Below, piece after piece: positions 1 through 9,047 of a DNA stretch of 64,000 bases. Each line of letters starts with the position of its first letter. Position 1 is the stretch's first letter. Location of the stretch: positions 1,015,425-1,079,424 of the forward strand of contig NZ_CM001792.1 in NCBI RefSeq assembly GCF_000340475.1. The letters are read 5' to 3'. A program made the translations under genes and the position numbers. This stretch comes from Oceanobacillus kimchii X50 (GTDB lineage: Bacteria; Bacillota; Bacilli; Bacillales; Amphibacillaceae). Under the pieces are notes generated by a model. It had not been told where the DNA came from. It saw only the letters and a program-made list of their open reading frames with translations, and searched no databases.

Positions 1-169
1 TCCTTATATTGCTGAAGCCATTGATACGTACATTGCTGATCTCGTACATGGAGAAATGGAAATAGATCAAGGATTAGAAGAAATGCAGAAGTTTGTTGAC
101 GACAAAGTGAAAGAAGGAACGTTAGATGTGGAGAATTATGAAGATACAGGAGAAGAGTCAGAAGAATAG
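1..169 (+). CDS. Sugar ABC transporter substrate-binding protein, C-terminal end (partial)
   Basis: An open frame entering from the left edge encodes the last 55 residues of a protein and ends at TAG 167-169. The visible part has the helical, acidic tail (EEMQKFVDDKV, then a Glu-rich end) typical of family 1 extracellular sugar-binding proteins. It sits 38 bases before two sugar permease genes in the same direction, so it is probably the binding lipoprotein of that importer. The family assignment rests mainly on context, because the ligand-binding domain is outside the window. Confidence 0.7.
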   Translation, partial: PYIAEAIDTYIADLVHGEMEIDQGLEEMQKFVDDKVKEGTLDVENYEDTGEESEE

Positions 170-207
170 AGGATAGGATGGAAAGCATGTGGTGAGGAGG
201 AAAAGAG

Positions 208-1086
208 ATGAAAAAGAAATTCAACCTATCACCAATATTCTTTGTCGGCCCTCATATCATTTTGTTCATTGTGTTCATACTTTTGCCGTCCATATATGGT
301 ATATATGCTTCGTTTACGAATTGGAATTTAATTGGAGATCCAGTGTGGGTGGGGTTGGATAATTATAAAACTATATTATTTGATTCGGATTCAACCTTTC
401 ATTCTCAATTTATGAATGGTATGAAGAACACGCTTATCTTTGTAGCAATCAGTGTTCCATTAATGATTGTTATCCCATTATTAATTGCTGTAGCTTTAGA
501 GAACAAAGGTGTAAAAATGAAGAATTTCTTTCAAACGATTATTTATGTACCAGGTCTTATCTCAATTTCCGCAGCAGCATTAATTTGGTCATTAATATTT
601 AATAAACAATTGGGTGTTGTTAATAATTTATTTGGCTCCGATGAGGTTTGGGCATCTTCTCAACCATACGCATGGATAATTATATTCGTAATTACGGTGT
701 GGGCAGGTGTCGGAGGTAATATGATTATTTATCGAGCATCGATTAATGGGGTGCCAAAGGATTTATATGAATCAGCAGATATTGACGGAGCTGGAGCCAT
801 TAGGAAATTTTTTAGCATTACCTTACCATCCATTCGTTTTCCATTGATTTATACGATGGTTATGACAACTGCAGGTGCGTTTAATGTTTTTGCACAACCA
901 TTAATGATGACGAACGGTGGTCCCAGGCAAGGAACAACAGTACTTATGATGTATATACGAGATTTAGCCTTTAGCCATGGGGAGTCCATAGCTGGTATCG
1001 CCTCAGCAATGGCTGTACTGCTTGGTTTAGTCATCCTTGTCATTTCAGCATTCCAATACTACTTGATGAATAGAAATACAGCTTAA
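208..1086 (+). CDS. Sugar ABC transporter permease (MalF/AraP type)
   Basis: This 292-residue membrane protein has six predicted membrane segments. The cytoplasmic EAA-type loop appears near residues 190-210 (LYESADIDGAGA, then LPSIRFP), the site where the ATPase docks. It fits the first permease of family 1 carbohydrate importers, such as the arabinooligosaccharide permease AraP. The start follows a strong GGTGAGGAGG site. It lies between the binding-protein gene and a second permease. No ATPase is encoded here, so the importer probably uses a shared MsmX-type ATPase encoded elsewhere (inference). The substrate is inferred as arabinosides from the two glycosidases downstream. Confidence 0.88.
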   Translation: MKKKFNLSPIFFVGPHIILFIVFILLPSIYGIYASFTNWNLIGDPVWVGLDNYKTILFDSDSTFHSQFMNGMKNTLIFVAISVPLMIVIPLLIAVALENKGVKMKNFFQTIIYVPGLISISAAALIWSLIFNKQLGVVNNLFGSDEVWASSQPYAWIIIFVITVWAGVGGNMIIYRASINGVPKDLYESADIDGAGAIRKFFSITLPSIRFPLIYTMVMTTAGAFNVFAQPLMMTNGGPRQGTTVLMMYIRDLAFSHGESIAGIASAMAVLLGLVILVISAFQYYLMNRNTA

Positions 1087-1114
1087 TAACTAAAAAATGA
1101 AGGGAGTAGATGGT

Positions 1115-1954
1115 ATGAAAAACAATATATCAAAGTATTTAGCCTATCTATTTCTGATAGTAGTTAGTGTGATTTGGCTTATTCCACTCATATTTGGTTT
1201 TGCAACTTCTTTTCGTTCACAAACTGAAGTGGTTACCGCAGGGTTTCGTATGCTTCCGGTTAATTGGGTAGTGGAAAATTATGCTGCTATCTTTTCGGAT
1301 ACATCATCAGCACCAATTTTACAATGGATAGGAAACTCTGTATTTATAGCAGTTACTCATACTTTATTAGTTGTAATAGTTATTTCAATTACAGGTTATG
1401 GTTACTCTAGAATGAATTTTAAAGGCAGAGATGTTTTATTTTTTACCTTATTAGCAATATCTTTCTTCCCGAATGTAGTTAATTTAATTCCTTCTTATAA
1501 AATTATTGACACATTAGGATGGGTGAATACACCTTGGGCGATGATAGTTCCAGGATTGGCAGGAATGGGGAATATATTTTTAGTTAGGCAATTTATGAAA
1601 AATGTACCGAAAGAGCTGGATGAATCAGCTCGTGTAGATGGTGCTAGTGATTTTCAAATTTACGCTAGAATTATTTTGCCAGCAATAAAGCCAATTTTAA
1701 TTGTATGTGGACTGTTCTCCTTTGTTGGCTCATGGAATGACTTTTTATGGCCGGTAATTGTGTATACCGATGTTGAAAAAATGCCAGTCACAGCTGGATT
1801 ACTATTACTGCAAGATATATATGGTAACTATCGAATGATAGGTCAATTGATGGGATCTGCGATATTAGCAATTATACCAACTGTCTTGTTATTCTTTTTC
1901 GCTCAAAAGTACTTTGTTCAATCACTTGATTTAAATTCAGGTATAAAAGGATAG
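1115..1954 (+). CDS. Sugar ABC transporter permease (MalG/AraQ type)
   Basis: A 279-residue partner permease with six membrane segments and an EAA loop near residues 185-205 (ELDESARVDGAS, then ILPAIKP). It would pair with the preceding permease to form the membrane channel of a carbohydrate ABC importer. An upstream in-frame ATG at 1097 exists, but the ribosome binding site AAGGGAG (1100-1106) lies inside that extension, so the ATG at 1115 is chosen. The gap to the previous gene is only 28 bases, consistent with one transcript. Confidence 0.88.
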   Translation: MKNNISKYLAYLFLIVVSVIWLIPLIFGFATSFRSQTEVVTAGFRMLPVNWVVENYAAIFSDTSSAPILQWIGNSVFIAVTHTLLVVIVISITGYGYSRMNFKGRDVLFFTLLAISFFPNVVNLIPSYKIIDTLGWVNTPWAMIVPGLAGMGNIFLVRQFMKNVPKELDESARVDGASDFQIYARIILPAIKPILIVCGLFSFVGSWNDFLWPVIVYTDVEKMPVTAGLLLLQDIYGNYRMIGQLMGSAILAIIPTVLLFFFAQKYFVQSLDLNSGIKG

Positions 1955-1982
1955 GTTCTAGACTGTTAGGAGTTGGCGTCTC

Positions 1983-2393
1983 ATGCGTAGAAAAGCCGAA
2001 AGAAGATTATTGTTTGTTGGTGCAACATGGAATTTAATTACATCATTATTAACGATATTTAGCTATAATACTTGGTTCCAAGCACAAGGGAAAGTGGCTT
2101 TAGAAGGTGCTGAAGCAGAGTCATTAGTTATGGGGGCGAGTATGTTAGATAACATATCTAAAGTAATTATGACATTTGGACTGTTCGTTTTTGTAGGAGC
2201 TATTATTAACTTTTTAATAGCAGTAAAGTTAAAAGATAATACAATCCAAAAAACATTCCTTATCTGGATTGGTGTATGGACAGCTATTCAATTAGCAAGT
2301 ATGGACATTTTAGGTTTTGTTATATATCTATTAGTCTTTATTATTTATATAGCAAAAAATAAAGCTATAAGACTATCGGCAAATGCAGCTTAA
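1983..2393 (+). CDS. Small integral membrane protein of the arabinoside operon, function unknown
   Basis: A 136-residue hydrophobic protein with about four membrane segments (near 10-30, 60-82, 93-110 and 113-128) and a short polar loop containing GAEAES. I do not recognise a named family. It is placed between the permeases and the GH51 gene, with an AGGAG site ahead of the ATG, so it is co-transcribed with the sugar utilisation genes. A role in transport or in sensing the sugar is possible but is only a guess from position. Confidence 0.75.
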   Translation: MRRKAERRLLFVGATWNLITSLLTIFSYNTWFQAQGKVALEGAEAESLVMGASMLDNISKVIMTFGLFVFVGAIINFLIAVKLKDNTIQKTFLIWIGVWTAIQLASMDILGFVIYLLVFIIYIAKNKAIRLSANAA

Positions 2394-2437
2394 GCTAAAA
2401 AATAATAGCAAATAATATTCGACAAAGAGGTGTATTC

Positions 2438-3916
2438 ATGAGTAATAAACTAATCGTAAATACGGATATTACAGAAGGAAAAATAAATAAAAATATATAT
2501 GGACATTTTGCTGAGCATTTAGGCAGAGGAATTTATGAAGGGCTATGGGTTGGAGAAGATTCTAGCATTCCGAATATAAAAGGGATAAGGAAAGATGTGC
2601 TAGATGCTTTGAAAAAATTAAATATTCCGGTTCTTAGGTGGCCTGGTGGATGTTTTGCGGATGAATATCACTGGAAAGACGGAGTCGGACCACGTGAACA
2701 AAGGAAAAGAATGGTTAATACGCACTGGGGTGGAGTTGTAGAAAATAATCACTTTGGAACGCATGAGTTTATGTTGTTATGTGACCTATTAGAAACAGAA
2801 CCTTATATATGTGGAAATGTTGGAAGCGGAAGTGTTCAGGAAATGTCCGAGTGGGTTGAATATATGACGTTTGACGGGGAATCACCAATGGCGAATTGGA
2901 GAAAAGAAAATGGGAAGGAAGACCCGTGGAAACTGACATATTTTGGTGTTGGTAATGAAAATTGGGGCTGTGGCGGTAATATGCGTCCAGAATATTATGC
3001 TGACTTGTATCGCCGGTATCAAACTTATGTGAGAAATTATGGAGACAATCAAATCTATCGAATTGCTGGTGGAGCAAACGTAGATGATTTTCATTGGACG
3101 GAAGTTTTAATGCGTGAAGCTCATCATCTAATGGATGGATTAAGCCTACATTACTATGTGCATCCGGGTGGTTTTGAGAATAAAGGGCAGGCAGTAGATT
3201 TTTCTGAAGAAGAATGGGATATTACCATGCAAAAGACGATGTATATGGAAGAATTAATTAGAAAACATGGAACTATTATGGATAAATATGACCCTGAAAA
3301 ACGTATTGGAATGATTATTGATGAATGGGGTGCCTGGTATGATGTAGAGCCAGGAACAAATCCAGGATTTCTCTATCAACAAAATACCATTCGAGATGCG
3401 GTAGTGGCAGGTGTACATTTCAATATTTTTCATGATCATTGTGATCGGGTTCAAATGGCAAATATTGCTCAAATGGTAAATGTTATTCAAGCAATGATCT
3501 TAACAGAGGGAGATAAAATGATTTTAACTCCTACTTACCATGTATTTGAACTGTATAAGGTCCATCAAAATGCTGAAAAACTTTCATTAAATGTGAGAAC
3601 GGATACTATTATTGAAAATGACCAAACCTATCCTACAGTTAGCGCAACAGCATCGAAAGCACAAGATGGAACGATCAATATAAGTTTATGTAATTTAGAT
3701 AAAGATGCAAGAACTCCGGTTGATATAGATCTACGTGGGATAGAAGTTAAAGAAATAAGTGGTCGCATATTAACTGCAAATGAAATGAATGCGAAAAACA
3801 CATTTGAACAACCTGAAAATGTTGTTCCAGAAAAATTTACATCTTATAGTCAAGAAGGAAATACTCTACAGGTAGAGCTTCCATCGAAGTCAGTTTTAGT
3901 ATTAACGATTAAATAA
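2438..3916 (+). CDS. abfA: Intracellular alpha-L-arabinofuranosidase, GH51
   Basis: A 492-residue enzyme, close to the usual 500 residues of bacterial GH51, without a signal peptide. It removes alpha-L-arabinofuranosyl residues from imported oligosaccharides in the cytoplasm. Visible signatures are [12 protein letters not shown] (22-33), [11 protein letters not shown] (67-77), the acid/base glutamate E174 in [11 protein letters not shown], and the nucleophile E296 in [11 protein letters not shown] beta-sandwich domain ends the protein. A GAGGTG site precedes the ATG. It lies next to a GH127 enzyme, so both alpha- and beta-linked arabinofuranosides can be handled. Confidence 0.95.
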   Translation: MSNKLIVNTDITEGKINKNIYGHFAEHLGRGIYEGLWVGEDSSIPNIKGIRKDVLDALKKLNIPVLRWPGGCFADEYHWKDGVGPREQRKRMVNTHWGGVVENNHFGTHEFMLLCDLLETEPYICGNVGSGSVQEMSEWVEYMTFDGESPMANWRKENGKEDPWKLTYFGVGNENWGCGGNMRPEYYADLYRRYQTYVRNYGDNQIYRIAGGANVDDFHWTEVLMREAHHLMDGLSLHYYVHPGGFENKGQAVDFSEEEWDITMQKTMYMEELIRKHGTIMDKYDPEKRIGMIIDEWGAWYDVEPGTNPGFLYQQNTIRDAVVAGVHFNIFHDHCDRVQMANIAQMVNVIQAMILTEGDKMILTPTYHVFELYKVHQNAEKLSLNVRTDTIIENDQTYPTVSATASKAQDGTINISLCNLDKDARTPVDIDLRGIEVKEISGRILTANEMNAKNTFEQPENVVPEKFTSYSQEGNTLQVELPSKSVLVLTIK

Positions 3917-3999
3917 GTATGTTTGGCCGAGCGGATTTATACAATCTTCTTGGCCTTCATGTATTTAATTCTATTATTAAATCGTTAGGAGTGTAAACA

Positions 4000-5916
4000 T
4001 TGGATAAAATTACAATGAAGGATTCGTTTTGGAATAATTATTTACAATTAGTAAAGGAAGAAGTTATTCCGTATCAGTGGGAAGCATTAAATGATCGAAT
4101 ACCTAATACAGAACCTAGTAGAGCAATTAAAAATTTCAAAATTGCAGCAGGAGAAGCAGAAGGTAAATTCTATGGGATGGTGTTTCAAGATAGTGATGTT
4201 GCAAAGTGGCTAGAAGCTGTAGCCTACAGTTTAGAACATTTTCCCGATCAAAAATTAGAAGAAACTGCTGATGAATTAATTAATCTATTGGAAAAAGCAC
4301 AACTTGATGATGGATACTTGAACACCTATTATACCGTAGCAGAACCCAATAATCGCTGGACGAATGTTCGAGATAATCATGAACTTTATTGTGCCGGACA
4401 TTTGATAGAAGCAGCTGTAACTTATTATCGGGTGACAGGAAAAGATAAATTCTTAAATGTAATGTGTAAATATGCGGATTATATTGTAGATACATTTGGG
4501 GAAGAAGATAGTAAAATCCATGGTTATCCGGGTCATCAAGAAATAGAACTAGCATTAGTTAAGCTATATGACGTAACAGGAATCGAGAAGTATCTGAATT
4601 TGAGTAAATATTTTATTGACGAACGTGGCAGACAACCTCATTACTTTGATATCGAAAAAGAGGCAAGAAATGATAAAAATGCCTTTTTTTATCCAAAAGA
4701 ATATGAATATCATCAAGCTCATCAACCAGTACGTGGACAGGAAAAGGCAGTAGGCCATTCAGTTAGAGCAATTTATATGTATTCTGCCATGGCAGATCTC
4801 GCATTGAAAACAAATGATGAATCATTAATAGAAGCTAGTAAGAGATTATGGAATAATGTTACCAGTCAACAAATGTACATAACAGGTGGAGTTGGTTCAG
4901 AGGAGTTTGGTGAATCATTTTCATTTGATTATGACTTACCAAATGACATTTCCTATACGGAAACGTGTGCATCGATTGCATTAGTATTCTGGGCAAAACG
5001 GATGTTAGATTTACATGTTAATAGAAAGTACGCTGATGTGATGGAGAAAGCACTGTATAATGGTACAATTAGTGGAATGTCATTGGATGGCAAGAGCTTT
5101 TTCTATGTAAATCCTTTGGAAGTTTTTCCGAAAGCAACAGAACGACACAGTCATCATCATGTTAAGCCAGTTAGACAAAAATGGTTTAATTGTGCTTGTT
5201 GTCCACCGAATCTAGCAAGATTAATTTCTTCCATTCATCATTATATTTATTCAAAAAGGGAAGATCAGTTATTTATACATTTATACTGTGGGAATGAATC
5301 TTCTATAGAAGTAAATAACCAAATCGTTGATATCGAACAAAAAACGGATTATCCGTGGGACGGAAAAGTTTCGGTTTTCATAAATCCTACTTATCAAAGT
5401 GAGTTTACTATTGCATTGCGTTTACCAGGATGGTGTGATAACCCCTTTTTAAATGTGAACGGAGAAGAAATGGACATACAATCTATTGAACAGGGTGGCT
5501 ACGTCTATATCAATCGAACATGGAAAAAAGGAGATAGTATTGAATTACTTTTGCCTATGTCTGTTAAACAAATGAAAGCCCATCCTCTAGTTAGACAAAA
5601 TATTGGAAAGGTTGCCTTACAACGAGGACCAATTATATATTGTTTAGAAGAGATAGATAATGGGGAAAATCTTCAGCAAATATTTGTAGATACTAATAAA
5701 AATTATCTTGATGCTGAATTTGATTCGGAGTTATTAGGCGGGGTAGTAAAATTATTTGGTACGGCGTATCGCTTAGATTCTTCTTTATGGCAAGAGGATT
5801 GTTTATATGCGGAATCGAAAATGAACCTCACTCCGATCGAAGTAAAAGCTATTCCATACTATTCATGGTGTAATAGAAAACCAGGAGAAATGTTGGTTTG
5901 GATAAATGAGAAGTAA
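4000..5916 (+). CDS. Beta-L-arabinofuranosidase, GH127 (DUF1680 family)
   Basis: A 638-residue cytoplasmic protein of the DUF1680 family, whose founding enzyme is HypBA1 of Bifidobacterium longum. By alignment from memory at a constant offset of 17 residues, all HypBA1 active-site positions are present: E305 (acid/base), E321 and C323 in YTETCAS, and C400-C401 in NCACCPPNLARL. C400 would be the nucleophile and the Glu/Cys set the zinc site. Translation starts at TTG 4000 behind TTAGGAG. It would release L-arabinose from beta-1,2-linked arabinofuranosides. It is the last gene of the operon. Confidence 0.9.
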   Translation: MDKITMKDSFWNNYLQLVKEEVIPYQWEALNDRIPNTEPSRAIKNFKIAAGEAEGKFYGMVFQDSDVAKWLEAVAYSLEHFPDQKLEETADELINLLEKAQLDDGYLNTYYTVAEPNNRWTNVRDNHELYCAGHLIEAAVTYYRVTGKDKFLNVMCKYADYIVDTFGEEDSKIHGYPGHQEIELALVKLYDVTGIEKYLNLSKYFIDERGRQPHYFDIEKEARNDKNAFFYPKEYEYHQAHQPVRGQEKAVGHSVRAIYMYSAMADLALKTNDESLIEASKRLWNNVTSQQMYITGGVGSEEFGESFSFDYDLPNDISYTETCASIALVFWAKRMLDLHVNRKYADVMEKALYNGTISGMSLDGKSFFYVNPLEVFPKATERHSHHHVKPVRQKWFNCACCPPNLARLISSIHHYIYSKREDQLFIHLYCGNESSIEVNNQIVDIEQKTDYPWDGKVSVFINPTYQSEFTIALRLPGWCDNPFLNVNGEEMDIQSIEQGGYVYINRTWKKGDSIELLLPMSVKQMKAHPLVRQNIGKVALQRGPIIYCLEEIDNGENLQQIFVDTNKNYLDAEFDSELLGGVVKLFGTAYRLDSSLWQEDCLYAESKMNLTPIEVKAIPYYSWCNRKPGEMLVWINEK

Positions 5917-6004
5917 TCGGATTTAGTATTAATTAGAGGTCATTGTGGTTCACTCATTACCGGAAAAAGCTTTGTTTTTTTGAAGCGACTCCAAACAGTT
6001 ATAA

Positions 6005-6078
6005 AGAAGTGAAATAAACCGTTTTGTGATATGGATGATTTTTTTATATTCCAATTATCAATCGGTTTTTTCATTTCT
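6005..6078. terminator. Long-looped inverted repeat after the arabinoside operon, possible terminator
   Basis: Arms at 6005-6021 (AGAAGTGAAATAAACCG) and 6063-6078 (CGGTTTTTTCATTTCT) pair almost completely around a 41-base loop. It lies about 90 bases after the GH127 stop, in a 277-base gap with no gene. The large loop makes it an atypical terminator. Confidence 0.3.
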
Positions 6079-6193
6079 TTGTTAGAGTATTGATTATGTA
6101 ATTATTTGTTTTATTATCATTAGAGCAGGATATCTATTAATAATCTAGAAGTATTTAAGTTATTAGTACTTTTGTATAGGAGGAAGGGTTTAA

Positions 6194-6607
6194 ATGGAAT
6201 ATTCAGCCCCAAAACATTTTATATCAGCAGCAACGATTGTCATTAATGAGAATGATGAAATCTTATTAATTAAAGGTCCAATTAGAGGTTGGGAGATGCC
6301 TGGTGGTCAAGTTGAAGAAGGGGAATCATTGAAAGCAGCCGCTGTTCGAGAAACGAAAGAAGAATCTGGCGTAGATGTTGAAATAATAAAGTTCTGTGGT
6401 GTATTTCAAAATGTTCAACATTCGATTACCAACACTTTATTTCTAGCCAAACCAATAGGAGGGAATCCATCCACTACACTAGAGAGTTTAGAAACAGGCT
6501 ACTTCTCTATTAAAGAAGCATTAGATATGGTTACTTTACCTAATTTTAAAGAAAGAATTAAATATTGCTTAGATGAAAGAACACATCCTTTTTGCATAGA
6601 GTTTTGA
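6194..6607 (+). CDS. Nudix hydrolase
   Basis: A 137-residue single-domain Nudix protein. The Nudix box runs from G38 to about residue 60 and contains the metal-binding REtKEESG core (52-59) after the MPGGQVEEGES turn. Such enzymes hydrolyse nucleoside diphosphates linked to another moiety, but the substrate cannot be read from the sequence. The start follows AGGAGG with good spacing. It is a single transcription unit, convergent with the lipoprotein gene that ends 8 bases downstream. Confidence 0.88.
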   Translation: MEYSAPKHFISAATIVINENDEILLIKGPIRGWEMPGGQVEEGESLKAAAVRETKEESGVDVEIIKFCGVFQNVQHSITNTLFLAKPIGGNPSTTLESLETGYFSIKEALDMVTLPNFKERIKYCLDERTHPFCIEF

Positions 6608-6614
6608 ATATAAA

Positions 6615-6959
6615 TTATTTTGAAGTCAACCTCTTTTCTTGTGAGGTGTATACAGATATTTCATCAGTGACTTTATTTTTTACAATGATATGGTTGGAGC
6701 TTTCTACTGTAGAATAAATTTCAGATCCTTTGGCTTCAGTATTGGAACGTAAATGTCTAACGGGTACAACATCAGGGGGTGTCTGCTCCTTGATTTCACC
6801 AATTTTTACAGATTGGGTGTAGTTCTCTGCATCATCAAAATAATAATTAGTATCATGAATTCTGATAATTCCTTGATAGGAGTTACTTTCTGTTGATGTA
6901 TTGCATGCTCCGAGCAATAATAAAATGAAAAGAAACATTGATCGCTTTTTCATCATCAT
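6615..6959 (-). CDS. Small putative lipoprotein, function unknown
   Basis: A 114-residue protein with a lysine-rich start, a hydrophobic stretch and a lipobox LLGAC (Cys 19), so the mature protein of about 95 residues would be lipid-anchored outside the membrane. The rest is polar with no family that I recognise. Three consecutive ATG codons (6959, 6956, 6953) follow a weak GGGG site, so the exact start is uncertain. It is divergent from the disrupted membrane protein gene that begins at 7003. Confidence 0.65.
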   Translation of the reverse strand: MMMKKRSMFLFILLLLGACNTSTESNSYQGIIRIHDTNYYFDDAENYTQSVKIGEIKEQTPPDVVPVRHLRSNTEAKGSEIYSTVESSNHIIVKNKVTDEISVYTSQEKRLTSK

Positions 6960-7002
6960 AACCCCGTTTTTTGTTTAATTATAATTATAGGGAGAACTAA
7001 AA

Positions 7003-7308
7003 ATGAATCAAACATTGGTTAAAAAGAAGAATGGAGCAGTAGCTGCGTTTCACTTGTAATAGGTATCATCTGTTTTTTAATCGTATTTGTGAAACCTACT
7101 AGAATTGCAAACATAGGCAGTTTAACAGGAGATTATATTACTTTGGCATTAACTGCAGCAGGTATTTATCCTTTCTATGTTTGGTAGATTGAAAAAGTCA
7201 GAGAAGAATGTAATTCCAACTATTGCGTTGATACTTTCTGGATCCTTTATTATTTATTGGATGATTTTTATTTTCTTGATTACTGGAATCATTGATTTTG
7301 CACCATAA
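7003..7308 (+). pseudogene. Small membrane protein gene with two compensating frame changes
   Basis: A good AGGGAG site precedes ATG 7003 (MNQTLVKKK), but that frame stops after 18 codons. The coding sense continues in the next frame from about 7032 to 7180, with the hydrophobic stretch CVSLVIGIICFLIVFVK. It returns to the first frame from about 7177, with a lysine-rich loop, a second hydrophobic stretch and a TAA at 7306-7308. Joined, the parts give a plausible protein of about 100 residues with three membrane segments. A shift of -1 followed by a compensating shift indicates a decayed gene or sequence errors. The lost frame lies next to the run AAAAAGAAGAA. Confidence 0.55.
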
Positions 7309-7328
7309 AATGAAAGGTATGAGAATAG

Positions 7329-7622
7329 TTGAAAATAGCATTGATCGTTATTAATTTAATCATTTGCGGTTTTCTTGTTATTGCTATAACGTTATTTTTT
7401 GCTAGCGGAACAATTGCTGAGAATTATACAGATCAAACATTTGTGGCACCTGAATATTTCTTCATTTTGCTTATTTGGTTCCTTAGCGTTGTATTGTTAG
7501 GGGTTTATATTTATAAACGTAAGATAGAACATATTTCATATCCAGAAATTATTTTTATTCATCTTATTCCATGGATTTCTTTGTTTGTTGGTTTTTTTAT
7601 TATCCATTTTGCATCCTTTTAA
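7329..7622 (+). CDS. Small membrane protein with three predicted membrane segments
   Basis: A 97-residue hydrophobic protein starting at TTG 7329, with membrane segments near 3-25, 42-62 and 74-95 and a basic loop YKRKIEH between the last two. No family was recognised. It follows the disrupted membrane protein gene by 20 bases and resembles it in size and hydropathy, so both may be parts of one small membrane-protein cluster. The ribosome binding site (GAAAGG) is weak. Confidence 0.6.
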   Translation: MKIALIVINLIICGFLVIAITLFFASGTIAENYTDQTFVAPEYFFILLIWFLSVVLLGVYIYKRKIEHISYPEIIFIHLIPWISLFVGFFIIHFASF

Positions 7623-7659
7623 AAAGAAAACGCAATTATGATATGAGAGGAGTTAGTAC

Positions 7660-8058
7660 TTGATGAATAAACTTGTATCTTATCGAAGGATAATAGTTTG
7701 CTTGTTATTAATCGTGTTAATATCCTATGTATTTATTATAAATCTTGATTCAAAACACCAAGTTGAACAGGTAGATGATGCGTATAGTTTTACAGCTCAG
7801 GGTTACGTCGTCTCGAAAAGATTAACAAACAAAATATGGATTGCAGATGAACCTACTTCTTTTATCAATAGAGTTACAGGGCATCTTTTTTCCAAACATA
7901 ATGGGCTTATAATTGTTTCGGAGCATCAAGATGTCAAAGGTAACAACTTGTTTCACAATGTAAAAGTAAATCAAAAAGTGCGTATCTATAGCGATAAGTT
8001 AATGGAATCCTTACCTGCGAGAACGAATGCCTATTATGTTGAAGTAATTGAAGAGTAA
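7660..8058 (+). CDS. DUF3221-type exported or anchored protein
   Basis: A 132-residue protein with an N-terminal membrane anchor or signal (about residues 9-27) followed by a small beta-rich domain. The sequence GYVVSKRL, then GLIIVSEH, then VNQKVRIYSDKLMESLPA matches my memory of the DUF3221 family of Bacillaceae, which has no known function. The start may be TTG 7660 or ATG 7663, both behind GAGAGGAG. It follows the preceding membrane-protein gene by 37 bases. Confidence 0.72.
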   Translation: MMNKLVSYRRIIVCLLLIVLISYVFIINLDSKHQVEQVDDAYSFTAQGYVVSKRLTNKIWIADEPTSFINRVTGHLFSKHNGLIIVSEHQDVKGNNLFHNVKVNQKVRIYSDKLMESLPARTNAYYVEVIEE

Positions 8059-8083
8059 TTTTTACTATTATTACGAAATGTAT

Positions 8084-8893
8084 TCATTCTAAGAAATTCT
8101 TCACCAGCGCATTAAATTTCTCGGGATATTCCCAAAACATCATATGTCCACCAAATACTTCTATTTTTGCTGTTGGAGCTAATTGTTTCATATAAGGCTC
8201 TGCAACATCGGACCAATGTTCTGCAAGCACAAATAAAGTAGGAATTTCTAAACTAAGCTGTCGTGCTTCTGTACGATAATCAGAAAATAATCCAGAGGCA
8301 AACAAGCTAGCAGCTACATATGGAGGAGTTAGTAATGATTGATCAATAATCCAATCTAATTCACTCTCGGTTAGTTTACGCTGAATCATTACATTTTCAC
8401 TGTAACTTTTAATAAATTCCTTTTGGCCTTTTTCATCTCGTAAACTGGCATGATAAACATGAGCCATATCATCCAATCTTCCTTCGATCCAATCATTTTC
8501 ATTTACGGATAATGATTTAGGCGGCATATCTATGAGTATGGTAGATTTAATATTATCACTTCCAAACTGTTTGACGTATTCCCATACAGTTAGACAACCA
8601 AAAGACCACCCAACTAAATGGATATTCGTTAAACGTAAGCTTTGTAAAACCTTGTGTAAATCCATTCCATGAGTAAGGTAATCATTGCCATGAGCAGTCT
8701 TAGTAGATTTTCCATGACTTCTTGGATCGATAACAATCACACGATAATTATTCGAAAAAAAACTAACTTGATGATGAAACACTTCGGATGTAAAAGTGAA
8801 CCCAGGGATAAAAACAAGCACATTCTCTTTACCACCACTATCACTGACATAGAGTTTTACATTTTCTTCTACCTCTACAAAAAAATCTTCCAT
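8084..8893 (-). CDS. Alpha/beta-fold hydrolase
   Basis: A 269-residue cytoplasmic hydrolase. The nucleophile elbow is GWSFGC (S97), the oxyanion region is FIPGFTF near residue 30, and the likely catalytic histidine is H250 in GGHMMFWE. It resembles esterase or haloperoxidase-like members, and the substrate is unknown. An ATG at 8938 would add 15 residues, but the ribosome binding site GGAGGAGATAAAG lies inside that extension, directly ahead of ATG 8893. Transcribed alone, convergent with the DUF3221 gene. Confidence 0.85.
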   Translation of the reverse strand: MEDFFVEVEENVKLYVSDSGGKENVLVFIPGFTFTSEVFHHQVSFFSNNYRVIVIDPRSHGKSTKTAHGNDYLTHGMDLHKVLQSLRLTNIHLVGWSFGCLTVWEYVKQFGSDNIKSTILIDMPPKSLSVNENDWIEGRLDDMAHVYHASLRDEKGQKEFIKSYSENVMIQRKLTESELDWIIDQSLLTPPYVAASLFASGLFSDYRTEARQLSLEIPTLFVLAEHWSDVAEPYMKQLAPTAKIEVFGGHMMFWEYPEKFNALVKNFLE

Positions 8894-9047
8894 CTTTATC
8901 TCCTCCAACATTTTTAATTTTCTATTAGTATATTTCAATAAAAACTGAAAAAGACCTTCTGAAAATTAGTTGAATTAGAGATAAATAAGGTTAGTAATGT
9001 AAACTATAGTATATATAATTCGATACAGCGAGAAAAGAGGCATATTT

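Noticed and set aside
7020..7046. Programmed -1 frameshift at AAAAAGAAG in the small membrane protein gene
   Set aside because: The preceding base does not complete a standard slippery heptamer, and a second, unrelated frame change is needed. Gene decay or sequence error is simpler.
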